DNA from: Streptococcus ruminicola
Lineage (GTDB): Bacteria; Bacillota; Bacilli; Lactobacillales; Streptococcaceae
Direction: 5' to 3'
Assembly (NCBI RefSeq): GCF_011387195.1
Contig: NZ_CP046919.1
Coordinates: 310,001 to 374,000, forward strand
Length of the DNA: 64,000 nt
Shown: piece by piece, positions 45,720 to 54,442 of the stretch
Layout: every line of letters begins with the position of its first letter
Position numbering within the stretch: position 1 is the stretch's first letter
Program-made: the position numbers and the translations under genes
Notes under the pieces: generated by a model
Database searches by the model: none
Seen by the model: the letters and a program-made list of their open reading frames with translations, nothing else
Told to the model about the DNA's origin: nothing

Positions 45720-46448
45720 ATGCCAACTGGTGTCATCATCAATTCATTTGCCATTATTTTTGGCGGAATTCTCGGTGAAATTTTTGGTCATATCTTGTCC
45801 GAGGATTTTAAAAACCAATTAAATCTTATCTTTGGCGTTTGTTCAATGGGAATGGGGATTTCATCCATTGGACTCATGAAATACATGCCTGCAGTCATCT
45901 TTGCTATCGTTGTTGGTACAGCTATCGGACTTGCGATTAATCTTGGTGAATGGATTAATAAAGGTGGCTCTTTGATGCAAAAAGCTGTTTCAAAAATCTT
46001 GCCACAAAAACACAGCCAACTATCAAACGATGAATTTTTAGCAACTTTACTAACTGTTATCGTTCTTTTCTGCGCTAGCGGTACTGGTATCTATGGTAGT
46101 CTTGATTCTGGGATGACTGGTGACTCAACTATCCTGATTTCAAAATCAATTCTTGATTTCTTTACCGCAGCAATCTTCGCTTGTAACCTTGGCTTTGTGG
46201 TTTCTTTGATTGCTATTCCACAGTTTGTCATTTTTACCGCTCTTTTCTTACTTGCGGGGATCATCGTCCCATTAACAACGCCTGATATGATTGCTGATTT
46301 CAAAGCCTGTGGTGGTTTCTTGATGGTCGCAACAGGTTTTCGTATGATTCGTGTCAAAATGTTTCCAACAGCTGATATGATTCCAGCAATGGTTCTTGTT
46401 ATGCCTTTATCGTGGTTCTGGGTCAATGTCATCATGCCATTATTATAG
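45720..46448 (+). CDS. DUF554 family membrane protein (YqgA-like)
   Basis: A 242-residue membrane protein with about seven hydrophobic segments and Gly-rich helices (NSFAIIFGGILGEIFGHILS, CASGTGIYGSLDSGMTGDST, LLAGIIVPLTTPDM). It matches the DUF554/YqgA family, whose function is unknown. It is preceded by AAAGGAGG and by a leader with an intrinsic terminator, and is divergent from a LysR regulator, so expression seems tightly controlled. A transporter of a small metabolite is a guess only. Confidence 0.9.
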   Translation: MPTGVIINSFAIIFGGILGEIFGHILSEDFKNQLNLIFGVCSMGMGISSIGLMKYMPAVIFAIVVGTAIGLAINLGEWINKGGSLMQKAVSKILPQKHSQLSNDEFLATLLTVIVLFCASGTGIYGSLDSGMTGDSTILISKSILDFFTAAIFACNLGFVVSLIAIPQFVIFTALFLLAGIIVPLTTPDMIADFKACGGFLMVATGFRMIRVKMFPTADMIPAMVLVMPLSWFWVNVIMPLL

Positions 46449-46507
46449 AATCTAATAATTTTAGAAAAATTAGAAAATGAGTTTCGTGCTTTTGGAACTT
46501 ATTTTTT

Positions 46508-46521
46508 AATAAACGTTTTCA
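46508..46521. promoter_or_regulatory. cre-like site upstream of the first MarR gene
   Basis: On the minus strand TGAAAACGTTTATT fits the cre consensus with one mismatch. It lies between the DUF554 gene and the first MarR gene. Confidence 0.45.
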
Positions 46522-46621
46522 CATCAACAATTATGAATACATTTTCTTGAGCATATTATTTGTCATTTTATCCTTAGTTTGCTAACATATTGTCTATAAT
46601 TAAAAATAAAAGGAGAATTCT

Positions 46622-47050
46622 ATGCCCAATTCTGCCCAAGATTACTTGGACTCTTGTTTGTTTTTTACCGTAAAAAAACTAAATCGAGCACTTGATAGAT
46701 TAACCGAAAATGCCTTTCAAAAAGTCGGTTTAAATCTATGTTACACTTATATTCTTCTGATTTTAAGTCATGAAAATGGCAAAATTCAAAAAGACTTGGC
46801 TAAAATGCTCTGCATTGCAGCCCCATCTATGACAAGACTTATCGAAAAACTTGTCCACAAAGGATTTGTTAAAGTCGTTTGTGAAGGACGTACCAAACGT
46901 GTCTACCTCACAGATAAAGGAAAGGCAATAATTCCAGATATTATTCAAGCTCACATTGAGACACAAGAAGAATTCAATCGTTTGGTCAAAACCGGTTTTT
47001 CCGATAACCTTCTTACTGAACTAAACCAAATTGCTAACCAATTACAATAA
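46622..47050 (+). CDS. MarR-family regulator, tandem copy 1
   Basis: A 142-residue winged-helix regulator (IQKDLAKMLCIAAPSMTRLIEKLVHKGFVKVVCEGRTKRVYLTDKG, about residues 55-100). It is clearly paralogous to the next gene along its whole length: both share LDxCLFF near the N-terminus, LCIAxPS in the recognition-helix region, and GRTKRVYxTDxG in the wing. Cysteines at residues 12 and 63 are conserved in both copies, the first lying where OhrR-type proteins have their peroxide-sensing Cys. It has AAAGGAG before the ATG. Confidence 0.9.
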   Translation: MPNSAQDYLDSCLFFTVKKLNRALDRLTENAFQKVGLNLCYTYILLILSHENGKIQKDLAKMLCIAAPSMTRLIEKLVHKGFVKVVCEGRTKRVYLTDKGKAIIPDIIQAHIETQEEFNRLVKTGFSDNLLTELNQIANQLQ

Positions 47051-47104
47051 TTTTTTAAGGGTCTTGACTGAACATTGTCATGGCCTTTTTTAAATGCCAA
47101 AATT

Positions 47105-47142
47105 ATGACAGATTTGTCATCTATCTGCAACTGTGTTAAGAT
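47105..47142 (+). promoter_or_regulatory. Promoter and dyad before the second MarR gene
   Basis: TTGTCA (47114-47119), 17 bases and TAAGAT (47137-47142) form the promoter. The -35 is embedded in the imperfect dyad ATGACA-GATT-TGTCAT (47105-47120), a likely MarR operator. The half ATTTGTCAT recurs upstream of the first MarR gene at 46558-46566. Confidence 0.55.
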
Positions 47143-47175
47143 AGTCACTGTAAACTTATTTTCAAGGAGATCATC

Positions 47176-47604
47176 GTGTCCGATAATATTCAAGAGGTAT
47201 TGGATGGTTGCCTATTCTTTTCGGTCAAAAGATTGGATCGCGCTCTTGATAAATTTACGGAAGAAGCTTTTAGAGAAATCGGAATGTCACATTCCTATGC
47301 TCTCGTTCTTTTTATTTTAAACCAAGAAAATGGTAAACGTTATAAAGACCTAGCTAATATCCTTTGTATTGCTCCGCCTTCTTTAACAAAAATCATCGAT
47401 AAACTAGCCAGTAGAGATTTTGTCGCTATCGCTCGTGATGGACGAACAAAACGTGTCTATATTACCGATAGAGGAAGAGAAATTATCCCCATCATCTGGG
47501 AAGTCTTTCATAAAACGCGACAAGAATTTATGGAAATCTCTCAACCTTGCGATTTTAACAATCTGATTGACCAAATTAATCATCTGATAAATCAACTAAA
47601 ATAA
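47176..47604 (+). CDS. MarR-family regulator, tandem copy 2
   Basis: A 142-residue regulator starting with GTG at 47176 behind CAAGGAG. It is the same length as, and roughly half identical to, the preceding MarR gene, so the pair arose by tandem duplication. Cys12 and Cys63 are retained, while Cys40 of copy 1 is not. A nitroreductase gene follows on the same strand after a small palindromic terminator, and could be a target. Ligand unknown. Confidence 0.9.
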   Translation: MSDNIQEVLDGCLFFSVKRLDRALDKFTEEAFREIGMSHSYALVLFILNQENGKRYKDLANILCIAPPSLTKIIDKLASRDFVAIARDGRTKRVYITDRGREIIPIIWEVFHKTRQEFMEISQPCDFNNLIDQINHLINQLK

Positions 47605-47625
47605 AAGAGCTTAAGCTCTTTTTCT
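47603..47625 (+). terminator. Palindromic terminator after the second MarR gene
   Basis: AAAGAGCTT and AAGCTCTTT form a perfect palindrome with essentially no loop, followed by TTTCTT. It is a modest terminator. Confidence 0.5.
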
Positions 47626-47691
47626 TATGCCTGAAAACTGGCTAAAACTAGCTGAAAATGCTATGATAGAAAGAAAAACTGGGAGGCTAGC

Positions 47692-48369
47692 ATGAGTAAA
47701 GAAGCTATCAAAAAACAAGTTCTCGATGCCTTTGACCATCGAGTTGCCGTACGTGTCTACAATGACCAAGAGATTTCACGTGAAGATATGGAATTCATCC
47801 TTGACACAGCATGGTTAAGTCCTTCTTCAATTGGTTTAGAGGCTTGGCGTTTTGTTGTCCTTAATCGTAAGCAAATTGAAAAACTTCGTGATGACTTAAA
47901 AGCTGTTGCTTGGGGAGCACAGTCTCAACTTGATACAGCCAGTCATTTTGTTTTGTTACTTGCAGAAAAAAATGCACGCTATGATTCTGACTCTGTCAAA
48001 GATAGCCTCGTTCGACGTGGTCTCGGTAAAGGTGATGCCCTAAACAGTCGTTTAGCCACTTACGAATCATTCCAAAAAAATGATATGAAAACTGCTGATA
48101 ATCCACGCGCCCTCTTTGATTGGACCGCTAAGCAAACCTACATTGCTCTTGGAAATATGATGACATCAGCCAGCATGATTGGTATTGATTCTTGCCCAAT
48201 CGAAGGCTTTAACTATGACAAAGTCAATGCTATTCTTGCCAAAGCAGGCATTATTAATCCTGATAAAGAAGGCATTGCAAGCATGGTATCATTTGGTTAT
48301 CGTCTACGCGATCCAAAACACCCACGCTCACGTAAACCTAAAAATGAAGTCATTACTTGGCTCGAATAA
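47692..48369 (+). CDS. Nitroreductase-family flavoprotein
   Basis: A 225-residue NAD(P)H-dependent flavin reductase of the NfsB/YfkO type (FDHRVAVRVYNDQEISREDMEFILDTAWLSPSSIGLEAWRFVVL at the N-terminus, MIGIDSCPIEGF, MVSFGYRLRDPKHPRSRKPKNEVI at the end). Such enzymes reduce nitro compounds and quinones. It sits next to two MarR regulators and a flavin oxidoreductase, a typical redox-stress setting. Ribosome-binding site GGGAGG. Confidence 0.92.
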   Translation: MSKEAIKKQVLDAFDHRVAVRVYNDQEISREDMEFILDTAWLSPSSIGLEAWRFVVLNRKQIEKLRDDLKAVAWGAQSQLDTASHFVLLLAEKNARYDSDSVKDSLVRRGLGKGDALNSRLATYESFQKNDMKTADNPRALFDWTAKQTYIALGNMMTSASMIGIDSCPIEGFNYDKVNAILAKAGIINPDKEGIASMVSFGYRLRDPKHPRSRKPKNEVITWLE

Positions 48370-48373
48370 TAGA

Positions 48374-48406
48374 TAAAAAACTTGAACATCCGTTCAAGCT
48401 TTTTTA
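48374..48406. terminator. Bidirectional terminator between nitroreductase and oxidoreductase genes
   Basis: AACTTGAAC and GTTCAAGCTT pair around ATCC with A and T runs on both sides. Confidence 0.83.
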
Positions 48407-48407
48407 C

Positions 48408-49754
48408 TTACATTAATGCCATTTTTACTGCGCTAATTAATCCGCTAGTTGTGCCTGGGAAAGCAAAAATCATCTGACTAAGGTCACTTGCTGTGACTTT
48501 TTGATTAATCATCAATGTCAAAAGATTGATCATTTCACCAGCTTCATTACCTAAAAGGCTAGCGCCGACCAATTCTTTATTCTGATTAATAATCAGTGTC
48601 ACATGCGCATCATCTTCCAATTTTGTCTGGAATTTCAATTGTTGTCCAAATGGAATCTCAACAATGCGGTAAGCATCATTCTCACGAGCCTCATCAACAC
48701 TCACCCCAACTTGTGCAATACGTGGGAAAGTGTAAACAAGATTTGGAATAGCTGGGTATTTTATAGCTTCCTGATTCAAACCAAGGATGAAAGCAGCAAT
48801 ATAATCTGACTCAAAACTTGCTGTTGGCGTTAAACGTGGGATTGTTTTATCAATGACATCCCCACTAGCAAAAATATTTGGCACAGAAGTTTGCAGGTGA
48901 TCATTAACAACGATTCCTGAACGATTGTAGGCAATGCCAAGTTCATCAAGACCAAGATTTTCAACATTTGGAATACGTCCTGTTGCATCAAGAATGTAAT
49001 CAGTCTCTAATTCCAAACCTTGCGCCGTTGTGACACGTAAACCAGCGGCAGTTTCTTCAACTGCTTGAACTGCTTGGTTGAAATGGAAGTGAACACCCTC
49101 TGTTGTCATTTTAGCTACCACACTATCAACATAATTTTCTTGATAAGCCGCTAAAGCTCTGTCGGCGTATTCAATAACATGCACTTCAGAACCAAGTTTA
49201 GCAGCCATGGTAGCAAATTCCATAGAAATGATTCCTGCACCGATAAAGGTGATGCGTTTTGGCATCTTATCCAAATCAAGGAAATCACGACTATCATGAA
49301 GATATTCTTGCCCTTTAATGGCTAAACGTGCTGGACGTTGACCAGTTCCAAGAACGATATACTCAGCACTGACTTTATCCTCATCCACACTGACCGTGTG
49401 AGCGTCGACTAATTTTCCATAACCTTTTAGCAAATCAATCTGCATTTGCGCAAACATACCTTCCATAAGGGGAGCGTAAGTCGGAATTTCAGATTTTTTA
49501 TAAGCCATAAGCTCTTGCCAGTTAACCTTAGTATTTCCAGTAATGCCAGCTTTTTCATAACGTGAAAGACCATCGATAAACTCAAATGGACTGTCTAATA
49601 AAAATTTGGCATTACAGCCATAATTGGTACAAGTACCAGCAGTAACATCTTTTTCAACAATGGCCACTTTTTTTCCGACCTGAGACAATGTCACTGCCGC
49701 GTGCCAATTAGCATGTCCTGAGCCAATAAAAACCACATCGTAATCGTAAGTCAT
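48408..49754 (-). CDS. FAD-dependent disulfide oxidoreductase lacking the His-Glu dyad
   Basis: A 448-residue flavoprotein of the glutathione-reductase fold: FAD site GSGHANWHAAVTLS, redox disulfide GTCTNYGCNAK (Cys42 and Cys47), NAD(P) site GAGIISMEFATMAAKLG (about residue 175), second FAD motif FASGDV, and a dimerisation domain. In glutathione, lipoamide and mercuric reductase-like enzymes a His-Pro-Thr-x-x-Glu motif sits in the C-terminal interface; here the matching segment reads FAFPGTTSG, so both the catalytic His and the Glu are absent. The natural oxidant is therefore uncertain. It is cotranscribed with a ferritin-like gene ten bases upstream. Confidence 0.9.
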   Translation of the reverse strand: MTYDYDVVFIGSGHANWHAAVTLSQVGKKVAIVEKDVTAGTCTNYGCNAKFLLDSPFEFIDGLSRYEKAGITGNTKVNWQELMAYKKSEIPTYAPLMEGMFAQMQIDLLKGYGKLVDAHTVSVDEDKVSAEYIVLGTGQRPARLAIKGQEYLHDSRDFLDLDKMPKRITFIGAGIISMEFATMAAKLGSEVHVIEYADRALAAYQENYVDSVVAKMTTEGVHFHFNQAVQAVEETAAGLRVTTAQGLELETDYILDATGRIPNVENLGLDELGIAYNRSGIVVNDHLQTSVPNIFASGDVIDKTIPRLTPTASFESDYIAAFILGLNQEAIKYPAIPNLVYTFPRIAQVGVSVDEARENDAYRIVEIPFGQQLKFQTKLEDDAHVTLIINQNKELVGASLLGNEAGEMINLLTLMINQKVTASDLSQMIFAFPGTTSGLISAVKMALM

Positions 49755-49764
49755 TTCCTTCTCC

Positions 49765-50214
49765 TTAAAGCTGTTGTGTTAACCAGTTTTGATAACCAAT
49801 AGCATCAATCAAATCCAACTGTTGCTGTGTCCACTGCAAATCATCATCTTCATCTTTATAATAATCTTTTAACAAATCGTAAGTCACCAAATCATTAGAT
49901 GCAGCACCAACCAATGGCAATAATTCTTTCAGTCCTTCTTTTGAAACTTCCAAATCATGTCTTAGCCATTCCAAAGGACTAGCTGGCACTCCAAAGCTTA
50001 CTTGATTTTGATAGCAAATTTTACCACCCAAATCTAAAATGCGATTAAAGAGTTTTTGTGAAAAGTCACGTTCTTCCAAAGCGTGGCTACGATATTTTTC
50101 ACCAAGTTTTGTAAAACCTTGTGATTCAAAGTTCAAAGCAACGAGTTCATGAGTATTAGACTGATTTAAAATTTTATTTCCGATTTTTTGTAATAGTTCG
50201 ATTGTATTTTCCAT
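49765..50214 (-). CDS. Ferritin-like (bacterioferritin-type) protein
   Basis: A 149-residue four-helix protein. The first helices (INTHELVALNFE-like segment at about 15-32, EKYRSHALEERDFSQKLFNRILDLGG at about 40-64) and the end (DEDDDLQWTQQQLDLIDAIGYQNWLTQQ) resemble bacterioferritins. The usual ExxH after the second helix reads EERD, so iron binding may differ. It leads an operon with the flavin oxidoreductase and is divergent from an OhrR-like regulator across a GC-rich palindrome. A role in iron or peroxide handling is inferred. Confidence 0.7.
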   Translation of the reverse strand: MENTIELLQKIGNKILNQSNTHELVALNFESQGFTKLGEKYRSHALEERDFSQKLFNRILDLGGKICYQNQVSFGVPASPLEWLRHDLEVSKEGLKELLPLVGAASNDLVTYDLLKDYYKDEDDDLQWTQQQLDLIDAIGYQNWLTQQL

Positions 50215-50236
50215 AATTTCGACCTCTTTTTTAATT

Positions 50237-50250
50237 AATCGCGCGCGATT
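50237..50250. promoter_or_regulatory. Perfect GC-cored palindrome between the ferritin-like and OhrR-like genes
   Basis: AATCGCG and CGCGATT form a perfect 14-base palindrome in an otherwise AT-rich divergent spacer, 23 bases upstream of the ferritin-like ATG. It is a likely operator of the OhrR-like regulator. Confidence 0.6.
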
Positions 50251-50347
50251 GATTATAGTTTACTACTCAAAAAGCAAGTTGTCAACTTTTACATTTATTT
50301 TTTTCTATGTTATGATAAGAGCAAGTAAACACAAAGAAAGGGACGTT

Positions 50348-50788
50348 ATGCCAGAACAACATCCTACCTTAACTAATCAACTATGTTTTGCTATTTACAA
50401 TGCTAATAGGGTTTTCAATCAATTTTATAAACAAAAACTAGCCAAATTTGATTTAACCTATACACAATATATTGTTCTCTTAGCACTTTGGGAAACTGAT
50501 AATCTTCCTTTGCGTGAGTTAGGAAAGCAATTAGACCTTGCTAGTAATACACTGACACCGCTTCTTAAACGTTTAGAAGAAAAAGGTTATCTAACACGGA
50601 TCCGTCCCGAAGAAGATCAGCGTCAATTAATCGTTTCGCTTACTCAAACTGGTAAAGCACTTCAAGCTGATGTTGAACAAGAATTACACACTTGCGTAGG
50701 AAGATTTACACCTGCTTTACAGGGAAAGATTGAGGAAATGATTGAAGACAATCACATCTTGATTGAAGAATTGAAAAAAATGCTTTAA
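50348..50788 (+). CDS. OhrR-like MarR-family regulator
   Basis: A 146-residue regulator from ATG 50348 (GGGAC upstream); an earlier in-frame start would run through the operator region. NQLCFAIYNANRVFNQFY with Cys13, then LTYTQYIVLLALWE and LASNTLTPLLKRLEEKGYLTRIRPEEDQRQLIVSLT, matches the OhrR subgroup, which senses organic peroxides through that Cys. No ohr gene is adjacent; the divergent ferritin-like/oxidoreductase operon is the probable target. Confidence 0.87.
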   Translation: MPEQHPTLTNQLCFAIYNANRVFNQFYKQKLAKFDLTYTQYIVLLALWETDNLPLRELGKQLDLASNTLTPLLKRLEEKGYLTRIRPEEDQRQLIVSLTQTGKALQADVEQELHTCVGRFTPALQGKIEEMIEDNHILIEELKKML

Positions 50789-50820
50789 AAAGAGTTTGGA
50801 TTAAATCCAAACTCTTTTTG
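50787..50820. terminator. Bidirectional terminator between the OhrR-like gene and smpB
   Basis: AAAGAGTTTGGATT and AATCCAAACTCTTT form a 14-pair stem with T5 at the plus-strand end. Confidence 0.88.
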
Positions 50821-50825
50821 TTTTA

Positions 50826-51293
50826 TTATCTGGCGTTGAAATTTTTCATTTGACGTTTGATGTCACGGTCTTGTTCACGGCGTTTAATTGTCTCACGTTT
50901 GTCATAATCGTGTTTACCTTTTGCCACACCAAGTAAGACCTTAGCAAAGCCATTTTTCAAATAAACTTTTAGTGGAACAAGTGTCATACCAGTCCCTTTT
51001 AATTCATTTGACAATTTTTCAATTTCACGTTTTTTTAGCAATAATTTACGTGTACGCTCAGGCTCTTGGTTCCAGATATTTCCTTGTTCAAAAGGAGAAA
51101 TGTGGACATTAATCAACCAAGCTTCGCCATTTTTAATTTGAGCGTAACCGTCTTTTAGCTGAATACGTGCAGCACGAACACTCTTGATTTCAGTTCCTGT
51201 CAAGACGATTCCAGCTTCAATGGTATCAACTATATTATAGTCATGACGTGCCTTTTTATTTTGGGCAACGACATTTCCTTCACCTTTTGGCAT
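50826..51293 (-). CDS. smpB: SsrA-binding protein SmpB
   Basis: SmpB delivers tmRNA to stalled ribosomes. The 155-residue protein has [40 protein letters not shown] near the N-terminus, [29 protein letters not shown] in the core and the basic C-terminal tail. It is the last gene of the conserved leftward run that includes secG and rnr. Confidence 0.98.
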   Translation of the reverse strand: MPKGEGNVVAQNKKARHDYNIVDTIEAGIVLTGTEIKSVRAARIQLKDGYAQIKNGEAWLINVHISPFEQGNIWNQEPERTRKLLLKKREIEKLSNELKGTGMTLVPLKVYLKNGFAKVLLGVAKGKHDYDKRETIKRREQDRDIKRQMKNFNAR

Positions 51294-51350
51294 ATTAAGC
51301 TACCTCTCTTGTGTCAAAATTTTTGGGTTAGCAATGAGGCTTGTCACCTT

Positions 51351-53696
51351 TTATTTTTTAGCTTTACGAGTTTTTTTCTTAGCTACTTCTTTGTAGAAAG
51401 GTTTCTTGCCTGATTTTTTAGAAGATGATTTTGACGATTTATGATTGCGTTGTTTATTTGATTTGTGGTCTTTTTTATGGTCTTTGTGATTGTCAGATTT
51501 TGGACGACGTTTGTCTTTTCCAGAACGGTCTTTTCGTGATTTCTTCACTTTTTCAATCACATCATAATCACTTGGAATGTATTCAAAATCAATATCACCA
51601 GTTTCTTTGTCGGCACGTATTAATTTAATCTTGATTTGTTGACCAACGCGGAAGACTTTACCTGATTTTTCACCTTGAAGGGTCAAAGTACGTTCGTTGT
51701 AATTATAGAATTCTGGTAAGGTTGTGATGTGAACAAGACCTTCAATGGTATTTGGCAATTCGATAAACATACCAAATTTCACGACACTAGCCACCACACC
51801 GTCAAACTCTTGACCAACGTATTCTTCCATGTATTCAGCTTTTTTCATCGCTTCAACCACACGTTCGGCATCAATAGCACGACGTTCGAGAGTTGAAGAT
51901 GAAGTTGCCAATTCTGGAATCACATTTCTGAAGTGTTCAATCTTCTCATCTGTCACTTGTGTGTATTCACGAATCATACGGTGAACAAGAAGGTCAGGGT
52001 AACGACGAATTGGACTTGTAAAGTGTGTATAGTATTCAGCAGCCAAACCATAGTGACCGTGATTGTGTTCAGAATAACGCGCTTGTTGCATTGAGCGAAG
52101 AAGCATCATATTCAAAACTTCTGCACCTGGTTTACCTTCCACTTTAGCCATGAAATCTTGCAGAGCTTGTTGGCTAATTTTGTTAGCTGTCCCGTGAATT
52201 TGAACGCCAAAAATGCTTGCGTAATCAAGGAATTTTTGTAATTTTTCAGCTTTTGGATCTTCGTGGATACGGTAAATAAATGGTAATTTGCGTTTTGCAA
52301 AGTGCTCTGCTACTGTTTCATTAGCTGCTAACATGAATGATTCAATCATGCGCTCTGCAATACCACGCTCACGAATCACGATGTCAACTGGCATTCCTTT
52401 GTCATTGACAATGATTTTAGCTTCGCTAGTATCAAAATTAAGTGCCCCACGACGCACGCGCATCTTCTCTAAGATATTGTGAAGGGCAGCCATGTGGTGA
52501 ATTGACTCAACGATTGGCTGGTATTTTTCAATCAACTCTTCATCGCCAGCAATGATGTCATTGACATCACTATAGGTCATACGGAAAGTTGTTTTAATGA
52601 CTGATTGACAGATTTGGTGATTAACCACATGACCATTACGGTCAATTTCCATCAAGCATGATTGTGTCAAACGATCCACATTTGGATTCAACGAACAGAT
52701 ACCATTTGACAAACGTTCTGGCAACATTGGCACTACACGGTCAGTCACATACACAGATGTCCCACGGGCTACCGCTTCACGGTTAAGGGCAGAGCCTTCT
52801 GTGACATAGTAAGACACGTCAGCGATGTGAACACCTAACTCAAAGTTACCGTTATCCAAAAGTTTGATATGAACCGCATCATCCAAGTCCTTGGCATCAG
52901 CACCATCAATGGTAAAGGTGATTTCATTACGTAAATCAACGCGACCAATCATATCTTTTTCAGATGGTGCATCTGGAACAGCATTGGCTTCAGCCATAAC
53001 GTCTTCAGGAAATTCTGATTTAATATCCATTGATTCAAGGACTTCAAGAACATCAATTCCGACATCACCTTGGTGACCAACGATATCACGAACATGACCA
53101 ACAAAGTAATCGTGACCACGCGTTGGGTATTTATCGATATCAACCTTGATGATTTCAGTTCCATCTAAAACAACAGGTTCTTTTTTGATGTAGATTTTTT
53201 GTTGGATTTTTTGATTTTTAGACTTGATGTAACCAGCGTATTTTGGTTTTTCATCGTCTAAGATAAATTTTCCAACGACAGTTTTTAAACTACGTTCAAC
53301 GATTCCGACAATACGGACTTCAGCTGCTGTTCCTTTAAGACGGTTAGCAGGTTTCTTAATCACAGCTTCAACTGTATCGCCGTCAATAGCATGACCAACA
53401 TCATTACGCCCAACAAACATGTCATCTTCGTCCTCATCAACAGACAAGAAACCAAAACCAGCTTTGTTAGCACGAAAGACACCAGTGACTGTAATTTCTT
53501 TTTTCTTCTCTACTTTTTTACGAAGGGCGAGGCTACCGCTATCATCAAAACGGAGTTCACCCTGACTTTCTAACTGTGAAATTTCTTTAACAAGCAATGG
53601 AAATTTTTCAGCGCCAGTCATATCCAAACCAGCAGCTAAATCATTAATATTAACTTTTCCATGCTCTTTTAAATAAGCAATAATATTTTCATTCAT
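51351..53696 (-). CDS. rnr: Ribonuclease R
   Basis: A 3'-5' exoribonuclease that degrades structured RNA and works with tmRNA-SmpB. From ATG 53696 it has 781 residues: N-terminal helix-turn-helix, cold-shock domains (VTGVFRANKAGFGFLSV, about residue 70), RNB catalytic domain with ITIDGADAKDLDDAVHI (about 265) and TSPIRRYPDLLVHR, S1 domain (FDGVVASVVKFGMFIELPN) and a very Lys-rich tail of about 60 residues. The in-frame TTG six codons upstream is less likely. Confidence 0.97.
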   Translation of the reverse strand: MNENIIAYLKEHGKVNINDLAAGLDMTGAEKFPLLVKEISQLESQGELRFDDSGSLALRKKVEKKKEITVTGVFRANKAGFGFLSVDEDEDDMFVGRNDVGHAIDGDTVEAVIKKPANRLKGTAAEVRIVGIVERSLKTVVGKFILDDEKPKYAGYIKSKNQKIQQKIYIKKEPVVLDGTEIIKVDIDKYPTRGHDYFVGHVRDIVGHQGDVGIDVLEVLESMDIKSEFPEDVMAEANAVPDAPSEKDMIGRVDLRNEITFTIDGADAKDLDDAVHIKLLDNGNFELGVHIADVSYYVTEGSALNREAVARGTSVYVTDRVVPMLPERLSNGICSLNPNVDRLTQSCLMEIDRNGHVVNHQICQSVIKTTFRMTYSDVNDIIAGDEELIEKYQPIVESIHHMAALHNILEKMRVRRGALNFDTSEAKIIVNDKGMPVDIVIRERGIAERMIESFMLAANETVAEHFAKRKLPFIYRIHEDPKAEKLQKFLDYASIFGVQIHGTANKISQQALQDFMAKVEGKPGAEVLNMMLLRSMQQARYSEHNHGHYGLAAEYYTHFTSPIRRYPDLLVHRMIREYTQVTDEKIEHFRNVIPELATSSSTLERRAIDAERVVEAMKKAEYMEEYVGQEFDGVVASVVKFGMFIELPNTIEGLVHITTLPEFYNYNERTLTLQGEKSGKVFRVGQQIKIKLIRADKETGDIDFEYIPSDYDVIEKVKKSRKDRSGKDKRRPKSDNHKDHKKDHKSNKQRNHKSSKSSSKKSGKKPFYKEVAKKKTRKAKK

Positions 53697-53843
53697 AATT
53701 GTGATTATAAGCAAGACCGATTAGCAAAAAAGTCCTGCTATCTTCTATCCTCTCGTTTTCTAGCTTGATGGAAGTTGTGAAAAGTCACTGAATTTCAAAT
53801 TCCAATCCGCTATTGGACAGACTCCTCACTACTTACTTAATAA

Positions 53844-53872
53844 TAAAAAATGAGCTGAATGACCAGCTCATG
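53844..53872 (-). terminator. Terminator after secG
   Basis: Read leftward, ATGAGCTG and CAGCTCAT pair around GTCATT and are followed by T6. Confidence 0.8.
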
Positions 53873-53941
53873 AATTTTCGTACAAAATTCAAGATGCGCA
53901 GCCAACGTAAGCTAAGATGCAGCTTTGTCGTCAGTTGCTAT

Positions 53942-54178
53942 CTATTTACTTGATAAGATTGCTAGCGCTAGAGCAATTGCTAGCCAAAAGAAAACTAGAA
54001 CTGCTGTAAAACGTTGCATAAACGCTTCGAAGCCACGCGCTTTAGTACGTTCAAATAAAGCTTCTGAACCGCTGTTATCAAATACGTTGCTACTTGGATT
54101 TTTCTGTGGTTGCATAAAAATGGCAATCACGATAATAACAGATAATACCAGCAAAGCTGTCAGTAGTACATTGTACAT
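53942..54178 (-). CDS. secG: Preprotein translocase subunit SecG
   Basis: SecG assists SecYE in protein export. The 78-residue protein has two transmembrane segments (about residues 2-21 and 57-75) and the typical loop QPQKNPSSNVFDNSGSEALFERTKARGFEAFMQRFTAVL. ATG 54178 begins the family-typical MYNVLLTALLVLS; a second ATG three codons upstream is possible. It follows rpmG in the conserved cluster. Confidence 0.95.
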   Translation of the reverse strand: MYNVLLTALLVLSVIIVIAIFMQPQKNPSSNVFDNSGSEALFERTKARGFEAFMQRFTAVLVFFWLAIALALAILSSK

Positions 54179-54295
54179 ATGTTTCACTAAGAACGCGTCA
54201 GAAGCTTAACTCTGGGAAAAAATCCACTACTTTTTGCTTCTGGGTTCTATTTCCTTTCCTACACTATGGTCTTAATTATTCTATCATAAATATCC

Positions 54296-54442
54296 CTACG
54301 ATTCAATATGTAGGGTTACTTTTCGCTCTTTGGGACAGTATTTAGGAACCTGAATTTTGTCGGGATGAGTTGCTTTATTTTTGCTTGTTAAATAATTTTT
54401 GCTACCGCAGCTACTGCATTTTAAATTAATCTTGACTCTCAC
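54296..54442 (-). CDS. rpmG: 50S ribosomal protein L33
   Basis: A 48-residue ribosomal protein: [20 protein letters not shown], then [20 protein letters not shown]. It starts with GTG at 54442, which overlaps the stop of the upstream MFS gene (GTGA), and AAGGA lies six bases before it. CxxC plus a single later Cys is the usual form of this paralogue in streptococci. Position between pmrA and secG is conserved. Confidence 0.95.
   Translation of the reverse strand: MRVKINLKCSSCGSKNYLTSKNKATHPDKIQVPKYCPKERKVTLHIES

Noticed and set aside
45634..45822. 62-codon frame overlapping the DUF554 start as an independent gene
   Set aside because: No ribosome-binding site and no recognisable protein; kept only as a possible leader-peptide idea in the findings.
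50249..50347. N-terminal extension of the OhrR-like gene
   Set aside because: It would start beside the palindrome, and family members begin near MPEQ; ATG 50348 has a better position.
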